Below, one piece after another: positions 1-9,605 of a stretch of DNA of 64,000 nucleotides; the stretch's first letter is position 1; every line of letters starts with the position of its first letter. This DNA comes from JADLGH01 sp964586675. GTDB taxonomy: Bacteria; Desulfobacterota_D; UBA1144; Nemesobacterales; UBA2774. A model generated the notes under the pieces. It searched no databases. It saw only the letters and a program-made list of their open reading frames with translations, and was not told the origin of the DNA. The stretch covers positions 33,010-97,009 of the forward strand of contig CAZPHQ010000008.1 of NCBI GenBank assembly GCA_964586675.1, written 5' to 3'. A program made the position numbers and the translations under genes.

Positions 1-1
1 C

Positions 2-685
2 TTCGAGATAATAAAGAGATCCATAGCCTACGGAAACGCCCTCGAAAGGGTAGGGAAGTGGGGCAGGGATACACGTATCGTGGACGCTTTCGCCAGCAGG
101 GAGGGCTTCAAAAAGGGCCTTCTCAAGCACGAAAGGGAGTCCGAGCTCGATGCACACCTTCAGGAAATAAAGCAGTGGCTCGAAAAACGCTACCCGGAGA
201 TAAGCGGGCTCGACTGGCAGCTCCTGGACGACCCCGAGCACGATTCCTCCCGCATATCCTATACATTCAGGGAGAGCGGCAGGAACAGGACGACCGTAAT
301 CGACTTCGACTTTCTCGACTCCCCGGAATTCGGCGAGATAAAGACAATACACGAGTCCATCAAGGCCGTCGGCGATCCGCCCTACGGCGTCAGCGACAAC
401 GGCAATTCCGTCGACCTTCCGAGCCTCTCGGCTGTCACGGAATACATCCTCTCCCGCGGAAAGAAGGGCATGTCCATTCAGCGCTATAAAGGACTCGGCG
501 AGATGAACCCGGAGCAGCTCTGGGAGACGACGATGAATCCCGACACGCGTGTCCTGAAGCAGGTCAAGATAGAAGACGCGTTCGAATCCGACAAGATCTT
601 CACGATCCTCATGGGCGACGAGGTCGAGCCCAGGAAGGAGTTCATCGAAACGAACGCCCTCAACGTAAGCAACCTGGACGTGTAA
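2..685 (+). CDS. gyrB: DNA gyrase subunit B, C-terminal part (5' end outside window)
   Basis: Open from the left edge in frame 2, so this is the last 227 residues of a longer protein. Gyrase B is the ATPase subunit of the A2B2 topoisomerase that introduces negative supercoils. The C-terminal signature QRYKGLGEMNPEQLW followed by TTMNP is diagnostic of the GyrB/ParE TOPRIM-tail region, and the ending (MGDEVEPRKEFIE then an N-rich tail) matches GyrB. The ATPase domain and most of the TOPRIM acidic residues lie upstream of the window. The stop is only 2 bases before the next start, so the cupin gene is probably cotranscribed. ParE is the main alternative; the tail favours GyrB. Confidence 0.95.
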   Translation, partial: FEIIKRSIAYGNALERVGKWGRDTRIVDAFASREGFKKGLLKHERESELDAHLQEIKQWLEKRYPEISGLDWQLLDDPEHDSSRISYTFRESGRNRTTVIDFDFLDSPEFGEIKTIHESIKAVGDPPYGVSDNGNSVDLPSLSAVTEYILSRGKKGMSIQRYKGLGEMNPEQLWETTMNPDTRVLKQVKIEDAFESDKIFTILMGDEVEPRKEFIETNALNVSNLDV

Positions 686-687
686 CC

Positions 688-1059
688 ATGTCGGCAAAGC
701 CGTCCGTGAAGAAGCTAAGCGATGTGGCAATCGAAAAGGTGAGCGCCGGGACGTCCGTTTCCCGGCAGGTGCTCATCGGCCCCGAGGAGGGCCCGAATTT
801 CGCCATGAGGCGCTTCATAATGGAGCCCGGCGGCGGTATCCCTGCTCACACGAACACGATAGAGCACGAGCAGTTCGTCCTCAGGGGCAGGGCGAAAATA
901 GGCATAGGCGACGAAGTCTTCGAGGTCGGCCCGAACGACGTCCTCTACATCCCCGCAGGAGTCCCGCACTGGTACGAAGTCCTCGGCGGCGAAAGCTTCG
1001 AATTCCTCTGCATGGTCCCCAACCTCGACGACAAGATAAGCCTAGTCGAATCCAAATAA
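688..1059 (+). CDS. Small single-domain cupin protein
   Basis: A 123-residue protein with one cupin_2 barrel. Motif 1 runs from about residue 48 (GGGIPAH, then EHEQFVLRG) and motif 2 from about 82 (PNDVLYIPAGVPHWY). Candidate metal ligands are H54, H60 or E61, and H94. The second histidine of the usual HTHPWEHE pattern is Asn here (N56), so metal binding may be altered. No signal peptide, so cytoplasmic. The substrate cannot be told from sequence; relatives include sugar isomerases, dioxygenases and small-molecule binding proteins. The ATG lies 2 bases after the gyrB stop, suggesting translational coupling, although no functional link to gyrase is known. Confidence 0.85.
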   Translation: MSAKPSVKKLSDVAIEKVSAGTSVSRQVLIGPEEGPNFAMRRFIMEPGGGIPAHTNTIEHEQFVLRGRAKIGIGDEVFEVGPNDVLYIPAGVPHWYEVLGGESFEFLCMVPNLDDKISLVESK

Positions 1060-1152
1060 TTCCCAGTCCGCGCGTAGAAATTCTCCACGTCTCTTTTTCT
1101 AGTCATTAAGCTGCAAGCCTGAATTGTCCGGAAAGTTATATCTCGAAGGGAA

Positions 1153-2214
1153 TTACATATACCCGTAGTGCTGGAGCACCAGTATGGCGACGCATACGAT
1201 GAGGAGGTTGGCGATAGCCAGCGGGAAAAGCACCTTCCAGCCGAGGCCCATCACCTGGTCGTATCTGAATCTCGGAAGCGTGAACCTCACCCATATGAAG
1301 AAGAAGAGGAACGCGAGGACCTTCCCGACGAATACGAGGGGCGGGAGGAACCAGTACTTGTCTATATCTATTCCGAACCACCCGCCGAACGGGAGCGGAT
1401 ACCATCCCCCGAAGAAGAGCGCGACCGCGAGGCACGATACCACAATCATGTGCGTGTACTCGGCCATGAAGAACATCGCGAACTTCATGCTGCTGTATTC
1501 CGTGTGATAACCGGCCACGATCTCCGGCTCGGCCTCGGGCATGTCGAACGGGAGCCTGTTCGTCTCGGCGAAGGCAGCGGTGACAAACACGATGCAGCCG
1601 ATGATCTGCGGTATGGCGAACCAACAGCTGGCCTGCGCCTCGATTATGTCGGTGAGCCTCAAAGACCCCGTCCACGCGATCACGCCCAGTATGGAAACAG
1701 CCATGGCGAGCTCGTAGCTGATCATCTGCGCGGCGGCCCGGAGGCCTCCTAAGAAAGAATACTTGCTGTTTGACGCCCACCCGCCGAGGACGACGCCGTA
1801 AACGCTCAGAGAGCCTATCGCGAGAACGTAAAGCACCCCGACGTTAAGGTCCGCAATCTGGAACGATATGAATATCTGCTCCGGTAATAATCCGAAGAAA
1901 TCGGTGCTGAATCCCTTGCCTATCGGAATCACTGCAAGCGCGATAAGGGCTGTGACGAGGGCGAACGCGGGCGCGATTATATAAAAAGGCTTGTCCGCGT
2001 GCGTCGGTATTATGTCTTCCTTGAATATGAACTTCACGCCGTCCGCGAGCGGCTGTAGAAAACCGAACGGGCCGACACGGTTCGGGCCGAGCCTGTCCTG
2101 TATGAACGCGCTCACCCTCCTTTCCGCCAGCGTCAGATACGCCACCAGCGTCAGGACAACGAAAAACATGAGCGCTATTTTAACGAATGCGATTCCGAAT
2201 TCGACCCAGATCAT
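1153..2214 (-). CDS. nuoH: NADH-quinone oxidoreductase subunit H
   Basis: The 353-residue NuoH/ND1 subunit of complex I, an integral membrane protein with about eight helices at the junction of the peripheral arm and the membrane arm; it forms the quinone chamber. Recognisable family segments include QDRLGPNRVGPFG near residue 40, the loop with ETNRLPFDMPEAE near 220 and EYSSMKFAMFFMAEY near 245. Length is normal. It begins 16 bases after nuoG on the same strand. No nuoI follows; the next gene downstream (cupin) converges on it. This is unusual, because nuoH is normally followed by nuoIJKLMN. Confidence 0.96.
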   Translation of the reverse strand: MIWVEFGIAFVKIALMFFVVLTLVAYLTLAERRVSAFIQDRLGPNRVGPFGFLQPLADGVKFIFKEDIIPTHADKPFYIIAPAFALVTALIALAVIPIGKGFSTDFFGLLPEQIFISFQIADLNVGVLYVLAIGSLSVYGVVLGGWASNSKYSFLGGLRAAAQMISYELAMAVSILGVIAWTGSLRLTDIIEAQASCWFAIPQIIGCIVFVTAAFAETNRLPFDMPEAEPEIVAGYHTEYSSMKFAMFFMAEYTHMIVVSCLAVALFFGGWYPLPFGGWFGIDIDKYWFLPPLVFVGKVLAFLFFFIWVRFTLPRFRYDQVMGLGWKVLFPLAIANLLIVCVAILVLQHYGYM

Positions 2215-2230
2215 TATTTATCTCTTGATA

Positions 2231-3829
2231 CTATGAAGCGGTGCTCCCGCCGAGAACGCCGATGTTCTCGTAGTTGAGCCTCGAGTAAGCCGGAACGGCG
2301 CCGGAAATTTCTTCCATGACGGACGAAGGATGCCCGTAGCCGAAGCCTTCCGGGTTAACTAGGCTCCCGATAAAGGAGATTATTTCCCAGTCGGGCTTTG
2401 CCACGCCGGGAGGGGCTATGGCCTCCCTTATCCTCTGGACCCGCCCGGTGTCGTTAGTGAACGTCCCGTCCTTCTCGTATGGGGTCGCCCCGGGCAGTAT
2501 CACATGGGCCATCTTGGCCGTTTCGGTGACCTTGTAGTCTTCTACAATCAGGAGGTCGAGCCCCGAAAGGGCTTCCCTCAGCCTCGGCTGCTCGTCCCCG
2601 GATACGAGGCCGAAGAGGTCTTCCCCGGCGACGTAAAGGGTTTTTATCCTGCCGTTTATTATCGATTCTATGAGCTCTGCGACTTTCCCAGGCCCGTATT
2701 CGAGCCCCATGTCCCTGACGCCTTTCGAGTTCGGGTAGGGATCGCTGCTTATGAGCCCGAAGAGCTTTTCACCTTCAGGCTCGAGGGAGTTCGAAACGAC
2801 TTTCACATTGCCCAATCTCTCTCCAAGCTTTTTGAGGAGATAGAGCTCCTCGTTCGTCAGCGTCGGCGAGCCGAGTATGGCAACGGAGCCCGAAGATTTT
2901 CCGCTTGCGGAGGCGAGCCCGTCCGCGGCCGCCGCCGAAGCTTCGATCCAGTCGGACTTCACGAAACCCTCGCCTCTTCTCAGAATCGGGTCCTTGAGGC
3001 GTGTCGAGCCTTCCTGCACATCTTTGAACTCGTACCTTCCCCTGTCGCAAATCCAGTAATCGTTGACGTCCAGATTTATCCTCGGCCTGACCCTCGAAAC
3101 CCTTCCCTTCCTGGGATCGACGCCGACAGTGATGTTGCACCCGTTACTGCAGAGCGAGCACACGCTGTCGGTGAATTTCCAGTACCAGACACGCTCCTCG
3201 TGGAGATTGTCTTTGTTGAGGAGCGCTCCGACGGGGCAGAGGTCCGTAACGTTTCCCGAAAGCTCGTTGTCGAGGTTCTTGCCCGGGAATACGACTATCT
3301 TTTTCCGAAATCCCCGGCCTTCGAACCCGAGCTCGCCGGTTTCCGTGACCTCATCGGTGAACCGGACGCACCTCGTGCACATGATGCACCTGTTAGGGTC
3401 GTAGAGTATCTTGTCGCTGAGGTAGTATTTCCTCCGGACCTTCTTTTCCTCGGGGCCCTCGAACCTGCTGTGACCCGGCCCGTGCTTAACAGTCGTCAGC
3501 TGAAGCGGGCACTCGCCGCCCTTATCGCATATCGGGCAGTCGAGAGGGTGGTTGATGAGGGTGAACTCGACTGTTGCCTTTCTCGCCTTGACAGCCTTTT
3601 CGGTATTTGTTTTAACGATTAATCCGTCTCTCACGAAGGTATTGCACGCCGGCATGACCTTCGGCACGCCCTCGACCTCGACGAGACACTGCCTGCACTG
3701 GGCGACGATACTGAGGGCGGGATGATAGCAGAAATGTGGCACGTCGACGCCCACTCGCGCGGCGGCCTGTATAAGGTTAAGCCCGTCTTCGACCTCTATT
3801 TCTATCCCGTCGATAGTGAGTTTAGGCAT
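2231..3829 (-). CDS. nuoG: NADH-quinone oxidoreductase subunit G (short form)
   Basis: The Fe-S electron-wire subunit of complex I, in the cytoplasmic peripheral arm. Visible cluster ligands are: C34, C45, C48, C62 for the N-terminal [2Fe-2S]; H94, C98, C101, C107 for the His-ligated N5 cluster; C148, C151, C154, C198 for a [4Fe-4S]; and C224, C227, C231, C261, which match the extra N7 cluster found in only some bacteria. After this comes a truncated molybdopterin-oxidoreductase-like domain. At 532 residues it is much shorter than E. coli NuoG (about 900), though all cluster sites are intact. It is directly upstream of nuoH and divergent from tamB. Confidence 0.93.
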   Translation of the reverse strand: MPKLTIDGIEIEVEDGLNLIQAAARVGVDVPHFCYHPALSIVAQCRQCLVEVEGVPKVMPACNTFVRDGLIVKTNTEKAVKARKATVEFTLINHPLDCPICDKGGECPLQLTTVKHGPGHSRFEGPEEKKVRRKYYLSDKILYDPNRCIMCTRCVRFTDEVTETGELGFEGRGFRKKIVVFPGKNLDNELSGNVTDLCPVGALLNKDNLHEERVWYWKFTDSVCSLCSNGCNITVGVDPRKGRVSRVRPRINLDVNDYWICDRGRYEFKDVQEGSTRLKDPILRRGEGFVKSDWIEASAAAADGLASASGKSSGSVAILGSPTLTNEELYLLKKLGERLGNVKVVSNSLEPEGEKLFGLISSDPYPNSKGVRDMGLEYGPGKVAELIESIINGRIKTLYVAGEDLFGLVSGDEQPRLREALSGLDLLIVEDYKVTETAKMAHVILPGATPYEKDGTFTNDTGRVQRIREAIAPPGVAKPDWEIISFIGSLVNPEGFGYGHPSSVMEEISGAVPAYSRLNYENIGVLGGSTAS

Positions 3830-3951
3830 TGGAAAAGGGTTACTCCAGAGTTCTAAAATATTATCCTGAACGGGCGGGCCTTAGCAAGTTGCCGCGGCTC
3901 TAAAAGCTGGAATTCCGCCTTTTTACGCCTCCTTCCGGCCGGTCGTTGTGT

Positions 3952-3957
3952 TATAAT
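3952..3957 (+). promoter_or_regulatory. Candidate -10 box for tamB
   Basis: A perfect TATAAT ends 14 bases before the tamB ATG, in the 142-base gap between divergent nuoG and tamB. No good -35 hexamer lies 16-18 bases upstream, and no clear Shine-Dalgarno sequence separates it from the start codon. It would give a very short leader. Confidence 0.3.
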
Positions 3958-3971
3958 TCAAAGTACTCGCC

Positions 3972-6900
3972 ATGCGCTTCAAAGTCCTCATACCCATAGG
4001 ATTATTTCTCGTCATACTCGCTATTCTCGCCGGCATCGCAGTAATCCTCATCCAGACCCACTACTTCCGTCAGTTTGTTACGCTCACGACCAACTCGATA
4101 GTAACCTCGCTAACGGCGGAGAATTTCAAGATCGGCAGCATAGAAGGAAACTTCCTCAAGGGCATATCCCTCAAGAACGTAACGTTCGACATCGACGGAG
4201 AGAGGTTCATCACCTGCGACGAGGTTTACATCGACTATTCCCTACCCCTCATACTCGACGGCTCGATGCTCTTCAGCAAGGTGGTCCCGCTTCACGAGGT
4301 CAGGATATCCGGGTTCACGATACACCTCGTCCACTACGGCGGCGATTCGTGGAACTTCACCAAGCTCGGCGAGCGCTTCATGGTCAAGGAGAAGAAGCCA
4401 AATCCCGACTGGAACATCTTCATCAAGAACGGATACGTCGAGAACGCGAAGATGACGATTTACGATATCCCGAAGAACCAGCGCTCCGTTTTCGAGCTCC
4501 CGAGCGCGGAGGTCGCGGTGAACCTCATCAAGATAACGGATAATGCAGAGTTCGTAATAAAAGACGCCGTCTTCACCGCAGTACCGAATACAAACAACCC
4601 GGACAAGTTCTATTTCGAAAACATAAACGGGAAGGCCGTTTATTCGAACAAGGAGAAAATAGACGTTCTCGACGTGAAGCGCGCCTTCTTCAGCTTCCGG
4701 GGAGCGCGCATAAACGCTACCGGAACGATGAAAAATCTCATGAACCCGACATTCACCCTGAGCGGCACCATAAAGAACATAGAGGCGGGTGAGGTCGGGA
4801 GGCTGGGCGTCAAGGTGAGCGCGAGAGGGTCGTCCGAGAGATGGAAAAGGCTCGATGCATCAGGAAGGCTCGAGCTCCTGGATTCTGTCATACTCGGGGA
4901 CAGCGTCGAAGGCTCCGTTCGGAAGGTCAATGTCGAAAACAGCTCGGTAAAGCTGACGGGCGGAAAGCTCTCGTCCCCGTTCGGAAAGGCCGACTTCGAA
5001 GGCACGCTCGAGCTTTCCGAGATAAAATCGCCCGGGAAGGAAAACAGCGCCGATATCGATCTTTCGGTGGATTCGGCGTCGGCGTCGCGCCTCCTCGAAA
5101 TCTTCGATAAAACGCAGCCCGACGGCGCCCCCAAGGAGCTCAAAAAGGATTTGAACGCGGCGGTCGACTCCCGCCTAAATGTGAAGACCCGATGGAAGGG
5201 GAAGGAGCCTCCCGCAATCGACGTCGCCCTTGAAAGCTTCAGGATGAGCGGCCCGGAGACAGGAGAGATAACACTCACCGGCCCCATAACACTCCGGCCT
5301 GACAAAATAGAATTCAACCTCGATACATCGTCCGCCAAAGCCAACTTTGCCAAGATACTGACCGACTTCCCGAACGAGACAGATTTTAATTCGAAGCTTC
5401 ACGTAAAAGGCTCCACGATACCCAAAAGAAAGCCCCCCGACGGCCTTCATCTGTCCGTCAAGGGCGACGTGTCGCCGTCCGTGATAAAAGCATTCAAGCT
5501 CGACCGAGGTGTGATGGATTTTTCATTCACTCCCTCGACACTCGACATCAGGACCCTTTCGCTGGAGACAGGCCGGCTTTCCGCAAAGGCCTCAGGGAGT
5601 CTGGGTACCGGCGTAGGGAAGGGCATCCGATACGGCGTCAAAGTCGGCGACCTCGGCGCGCTGTCGAGCCTTTTCCCCGGACATGATCTCTCGGGCAGCC
5701 TGAGCGCCGAAGGTTATGTTAGCGGCACGTTCGAAAAGCCGAGGCTCACGGCGAGCGTGAAGGGCGCCGATTTTGCATCCCGGAACCATAAGCTGACAGT
5801 TAAAAAAATCGAGCTTTCCACCGAAACCAACCTTAACCCCTCAGACCTTCAAATGAATGCAAAGGGCGGGCTGGGCGGCATCGAAATCCAGGGCCGAAAG
5901 TTCAAGGCGGCTGATTTCGACGCCGGGAGCCAGGGCCGGGAGGTCCGCGGAGCGATACACGTAACCGAAACCGCGGACAGAAAGTACGAGGCGGAGTTCA
6001 GGGCTTCGGGGCTCGACACCGAAGAAAAATCGATCGAGATACCGAAAATCAAGCTCGCCTTCAAGGACTCTCTCTTTGAAAACAGGCGGCCCATAAACGT
6101 GGCCCTCAAAAGTAACGGTATGAGCGTCAGCTCCTTTAACCTCTACCACAAGGAGAACTTCGTCCTCGGCGAGATGATGCTCGGCCCCGGCGATGCGGTA
6201 AACGCGGGATTGAAGCTCGAAAAGCTCGACCTCTCGGACGTTTCGGCCCTGCTGAAGGCCAGGTTTCCCGTCAAGGGAAGCGTCACCGGCGACGTAAGCG
6301 TGGGAGGCACTTTACGAAAGCCGACCATAAGAGTCGCCGCCTCGGCGAAAGGCCTCGAATACAAGGAGTTTAAAAGCGACGAGCTCACTCTTTCTCTCCT
6401 CCATTTCGGAGACGACCTCGAGCTAGACCTCAGGATGAGGGACGGCGGCGAGGAAGTCCTCTCGGCCGTCGCCGACGCTCGGATACCCATAGACCCGTCC
6501 GGCATGGAAAAAACCCTCGAGAGGGCTAGCTACACGGCGAGGATAAAATCGAAGGGAATCGACATAAGCCCGCTGATGATACTGAATCCCGAGATACAGG
6601 AGCTCAAGGGGAAACTCCTCGTCGACGTAACCGCGGCCGGCTCGGGCGGCGAGCCGGACATATCCGGGAAAATAGAGCTCAAGGACGCCGTTCTCGACCT
6701 CCTCATGCTCCGGAACGACATCGAGATAGAGCACGCCGTGATGGACCTTGACGGCCCTTACGGCACCCTCCGCCCAGTCGCTATAAAAACGGGCGGCAAG
6801 GGCGAGGGCTCCTTCAGCGGCAAGGTCGATTTCAGGGACCTCTCCTACAGCGCCAAGGGGACGATGACGGGAATGCTCGTCCGCACCTATCCCAACGACG

Positions 6901-7868
6901 TCACTGCCAACCTCGACGGCAGCATCAACGTGAGCGGCAAATTCCCGGCCTCCCTCATAAAAGGCGACATCACCGTCAACGACCTGAAAGCCATAGTCTC
7001 CGAGAAACCAATCAAGGAAATCGAGAATATACGCTTTATAGACGAAGAAGAAAAGGACGAGTTCATATATACCGGAACGACGAAAGAAGATTTCGTCGAA
7101 GAATTCGTCGCCCTCGATCTCGACGTCGACATCCCGAGGCAGTCGTGGATAAAGGGGAGCGGCGCGAACATTGAAGTGCAGGGCCGCCTCGAAGTCGACA
7201 AGAACTATAAAGAGCCCTACGTCATAACGGGCAACATCGACGTCGTAAGAGGCGATTACCAGTTCATGGGAAGGCTCTTCAACATAGAAAGCGGCACGGT
7301 CAGCTTCCGGGGCAAGAAGATCGTCGACCCATTCCTCGATCTCCGGGCCACGTATGAAGTATCGAGCGTCGAGGTTTACATCAACGTCTCCGGCACCGCG
7401 CAAAAACCCAAGATCCAGCTCACAAGCGACCCGACACTCAACGAGAACGACATCGTTTCATACCTCGTTTTCGGCACGTCGTCCGAAAAGCTCGGCACCG
7501 ACGGAAGGGTGCAGTTCCAGGAAAAGGCGGGCGAGGTGCTCGGAACCATGGCTGTCGGAGAGCTCAGGCAGGCTATAGGCGACGACCTCGCCATAGACGT
7601 CATGACTATAAAGGGCAGCCAGACAGGCTTTAAGGACACGCACCTCGAAATCGGCAAGTACCTCACGGAAAACTTCTACATCGGCTACGAGAGATTTTCC
7701 TACAAGCGGTTCTTCTACGAGAGATACTTCCTCAGCCCGGGGCTCCTTTCCTCGACGGCGACCGCCAACAGGGCGGTTATCGAGTACAGGGTCTTCGACT
7801 TTCTGACGCTCGAAAGCCAGATCGGGGACGAGGCCGGGGCGGACGTCTTTTTCAACTTCGATTACTGA
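3972..7868 (+). CDS. tamB: TamB-type translocation and assembly module protein
   Basis: A 1298-residue AsmA/TamB-family protein. It has one N-terminal membrane anchor (about residues 5-27), a very long repetitive beta-rich body built of AsmA-like strands, and a C-terminal TamB (DUF490) domain with the typical stretch NENDIVSYLVFG near residue 1160. TamB-like proteins span the periplasm as a hydrophobic groove and help insert outer-membrane proteins or move phospholipids to the outer membrane. Length is normal for the family. The usual partner, the Omp85 protein TamA, is not beside it; flanking genes are nuoG (divergent) and alaC (convergent), so it appears monocistronic. Confidence 0.9.
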   Translation: MRFKVLIPIGLFLVILAILAGIAVILIQTHYFRQFVTLTTNSIVTSLTAENFKIGSIEGNFLKGISLKNVTFDIDGERFITCDEVYIDYSLPLILDGSMLFSKVVPLHEVRISGFTIHLVHYGGDSWNFTKLGERFMVKEKKPNPDWNIFIKNGYVENAKMTIYDIPKNQRSVFELPSAEVAVNLIKITDNAEFVIKDAVFTAVPNTNNPDKFYFENINGKAVYSNKEKIDVLDVKRAFFSFRGARINATGTMKNLMNPTFTLSGTIKNIEAGEVGRLGVKVSARGSSERWKRLDASGRLELLDSVILGDSVEGSVRKVNVENSSVKLTGGKLSSPFGKADFEGTLELSEIKSPGKENSADIDLSVDSASASRLLEIFDKTQPDGAPKELKKDLNAAVDSRLNVKTRWKGKEPPAIDVALESFRMSGPETGEITLTGPITLRPDKIEFNLDTSSAKANFAKILTDFPNETDFNSKLHVKGSTIPKRKPPDGLHLSVKGDVSPSVIKAFKLDRGVMDFSFTPSTLDIRTLSLETGRLSAKASGSLGTGVGKGIRYGVKVGDLGALSSLFPGHDLSGSLSAEGYVSGTFEKPRLTASVKGADFASRNHKLTVKKIELSTETNLNPSDLQMNAKGGLGGIEIQGRKFKAADFDAGSQGREVRGAIHVTETADRKYEAEFRASGLDTEEKSIEIPKIKLAFKDSLFENRRPINVALKSNGMSVSSFNLYHKENFVLGEMMLGPGDAVNAGLKLEKLDLSDVSALLKARFPVKGSVTGDVSVGGTLRKPTIRVAASAKGLEYKEFKSDELTLSLLHFGDDLELDLRMRDGGEEVLSAVADARIPIDPSGMEKTLERASYTARIKSKGIDISPLMILNPEIQELKGKLLVDVTAAGSGGEPDISGKIELKDAVLDLLMLRNDIEIEHAVMDLDGPYGTLRPVAIKTGGKGEGSFSGKVDFRDLSYSAKGTMTGMLVRTYPNDVTANLDGSINVSGKFPASLIKGDITVNDLKAIVSEKPIKEIENIRFIDEEEKDEFIYTGTTKEDFVEEFVALDLDVDIPRQSWIKGSGANIEVQGRLEVDKNYKEPYVITGNIDVVRGDYQFMGRLFNIESGTVSFRGKKIVDPFLDLRATYEVSSVEVYINVSGTAQKPKIQLTSDPTLNENDIVSYLVFGTSSEKLGTDGRVQFQEKAGEVLGTMAVGELRQAIGDDLAIDVMTIKGSQTGFKDTHLEIGKYLTENFYIGYERFSYKRFFYERYFLSPGLLSSTATANRAVIEYRVFDFLTLESQIGDEAGADVFFNFDY

Positions 7869-7900
7869 TTACAAACCTTAAACGCGCCGTGCCCGGGGGT

Positions 7901-9088
7901 TCACTTTCCCTTGAGAAACCTTCTTATTCCCCTTACGGCCTGCATTATCCTCTTCTCGTTCTCGACGAGAGCGAACCTCACGTGCCCTTCGCCGTAATTC
8001 CCGAAGCCTATTCCCGGAGACACGGCGACCTTGGCTTTCTCGACGAGGAGCTTCGAGAATTCAAGCGAGCCTATGCTCCTGTATTCCTCGGGTATCTCGC
8101 CCCATACGAACATCGTTCCCTTGGGCTTCGGTATCTCCCAGCCGGCTTTCAAAAGGCCGTCCACGAGCTTGTCGCGCCTCGACTTGTAAAACTCCCTTAT
8201 GTCGTCGACGCAGTCCTGCTTTCCGTTTAATGCAGCTATTGAAGCCACCTGCACGGGGGTGAATATGCCGTAGTCCATATAACTCTTGATGCGCTTCAGC
8301 GCCGAGACGATCCTCGCGTTCCCGACCATAAACCCGACCCGCCAGCCCGGCATGTTGTAGGTCTTCGAGAGCGAATAGAACTCGACTCCGAGCTCCTTCG
8401 CGCCCGGCACCTCGAGAAAGCTCGGGGCCTTGTAACCGTCGTAACAGAGCTCGGCGTAGGCGAAATCGTGGACGACTATGAGCCCCGCCTCGCGCGCGAG
8501 CTCGTATACGTCCCTGAAGAAGTCGAGGTCGACGACCTTCGTCGTCGGATTGTTCGGGAATGAGATCATCAGCACACGCGGCTTCGGCCATGTCTCTTTC
8601 ACCGCCTTCTCTATGCCTTCGAGAAGGCTCGATTCTATATTGAACGGCACGCTGTGAACGTCGCCCCTCGATATTATGACGGAATATATGTGTATCGGGT
8701 ATGCGGGATTCGGCACTATTACAGTATCGCCCGGCGAGAGTATGGACTGCATCAGGTGGCATATGCCTTCCTTCGAGCCTATCGTGACGACAACCTCGCT
8801 GTCGGGGTCGAGCTCGACGCCGTGGGTCCGCTCGTACCAGTCGGCTATAGCGCGCCTCAGCTTGGGTATACCGGCAGAAGCCGAATACCTGTGCGCCCTC
8901 GGATCGACCGCCGCCTCTAAAAGTTTTTTAACTATGTGATCGGGCGTCGCCTGATCGGGGTTGCCCATTCCGAGGTCGATAATGTCCTCTCCTCTCGCTC
9001 TCGCCTTCGATTTAAGGTCGTTTACGATGGTGAAAACGTATGGCGGGAGCCTTCTTATGAGCGAAAAATCTTCCGGTATCCTGTGCAT
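7901..9088 (-). CDS. alaC: Class I/II aminotransferase, alanine-synthesising (AlaC-like)
   Basis: A 395-residue PLP enzyme of fold type I. The N-terminus (RLPPYVF, then GEDIIDLGMGNPD) and core closely match the E. coli AlaC glutamate-pyruvate aminotransferase group. The PLP lysine is K242 in SLSKTYNMPGWR; N180, D208 and Y211 fit the cofactor-binding set. It would interconvert pyruvate and glutamate with alanine and 2-oxoglutarate in the cytoplasm. LL-diaminopimelate aminotransferase belongs to the same superfamily and is an alternative, but the similarity in the AlaC-specific N-terminus favours alanine synthesis. It is convergent with tamB and divergent from the first rlpA gene. Confidence 0.85.
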   Translation of the reverse strand: MHRIPEDFSLIRRLPPYVFTIVNDLKSKARARGEDIIDLGMGNPDQATPDHIVKKLLEAAVDPRAHRYSASAGIPKLRRAIADWYERTHGVELDPDSEVVVTIGSKEGICHLMQSILSPGDTVIVPNPAYPIHIYSVIISRGDVHSVPFNIESSLLEGIEKAVKETWPKPRVLMISFPNNPTTKVVDLDFFRDVYELAREAGLIVVHDFAYAELCYDGYKAPSFLEVPGAKELGVEFYSLSKTYNMPGWRVGFMVGNARIVSALKRIKSYMDYGIFTPVQVASIAALNGKQDCVDDIREFYKSRRDKLVDGLLKAGWEIPKPKGTMFVWGEIPEEYRSIGSLEFSKLLVEKAKVAVSPGIGFGNYGEGHVRFALVENEKRIMQAVRGIRRFLKGK

Positions 9089-9128
9089 TGGCGGTCCTTT
9101 TTTAATTTGGAGTATTTTATTCGAATCC

Positions 9129-9158
9129 TTGACAATCTCAAGAAAAGTCGGTGAAAAT
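9129..9158 (+). promoter_or_regulatory. Candidate promoter for the rlpA pair
   Basis: TTGACA at 9129-9134 matches a -35 box, followed after 17-18 bases by TGAAAAT, a weak -10. It sits in the divergent gap between alaC and the first rlpA. The -35 match is perfect, the -10 is poor, so this is tentative. Confidence 0.35.
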
Positions 9159-9196
9159 AGTTTAAAACTAACCTACGCGTTATCGTTTGGTGTTTC

Positions 9197-9592
9197 ATGA
9201 AAAAGATCGTCACGTTAACGGTTCTGTTTTGTCTGTTCCCGGTTGTGTCTTACGTTTCAGCGCAGGAGTTTCGCCAGTACGGAAACGCCTCGTGGTACGG
9301 AAACCAGTTCCACGGAAAGAGAACTGCGAGCGGTGAGTCCTACGACATGCACGAATTCACCGGCGCGCACAGGGATCTTCCCTTCGGCACCGTAATAAAG
9401 GTGAAGAATCTCCGTAACGGTAGAGAGGTCGTCGTGAGGGTGAACGACCGCGGCCCATTCATCAAGAGCCGCATTGTCGATCTTTCCCGCGCCGCCGCCA
9501 GCATGCTCGGAATAGTGAGCAGGGGCACGGCGAGGGTGAGCATCGAGGTCATCTCCTTCCCCGACGGCTCGACGCCGGGCTCCACGCTGTAG
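9197..9592 (+). CDS. rlpA: RlpA-like septal ring protein, short secreted form
   Basis: A 131-residue protein with a cleavable Sec signal peptide (about residues 1-22, ending VSAQ) and one RlpA double-psi beta-barrel domain. The domain shows YGNASWYG, TASGE and VRVNDRGPF; the Glu of TASGE and the Asp of NDRGPF correspond to the residues needed for lytic transglycosylase activity in characterised RlpA. It lacks the SPOR domain and the lipobox. It would act on peptidoglycan in the periplasm. A second, longer rlpA follows 38 bases downstream, so the pair looks like a tandem duplication with diverged architecture. Confidence 0.85.
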   Translation: MKKIVTLTVLFCLFPVVSYVSAQEFRQYGNASWYGNQFHGKRTASGESYDMHEFTGAHRDLPFGTVIKVKNLRNGREVVVRVNDRGPFIKSRIVDLSRAAASMLGIVSRGTARVSIEVISFPDGSTPGSTL

Positions 9593-9605
9593 CGGCGCCG
9601 AGGCC

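Noticed and set aside
2504..3622. Plus-strand open frame (372 codons) opposite nuoG
   Set aside because: Antisense shadow; nuoG on the minus strand has all cluster cysteines.
6423..7403. Minus-strand open frame (326 codons) inside tamB
   Set aside because: Antisense shadow with biased composition and no ribosome binding site.
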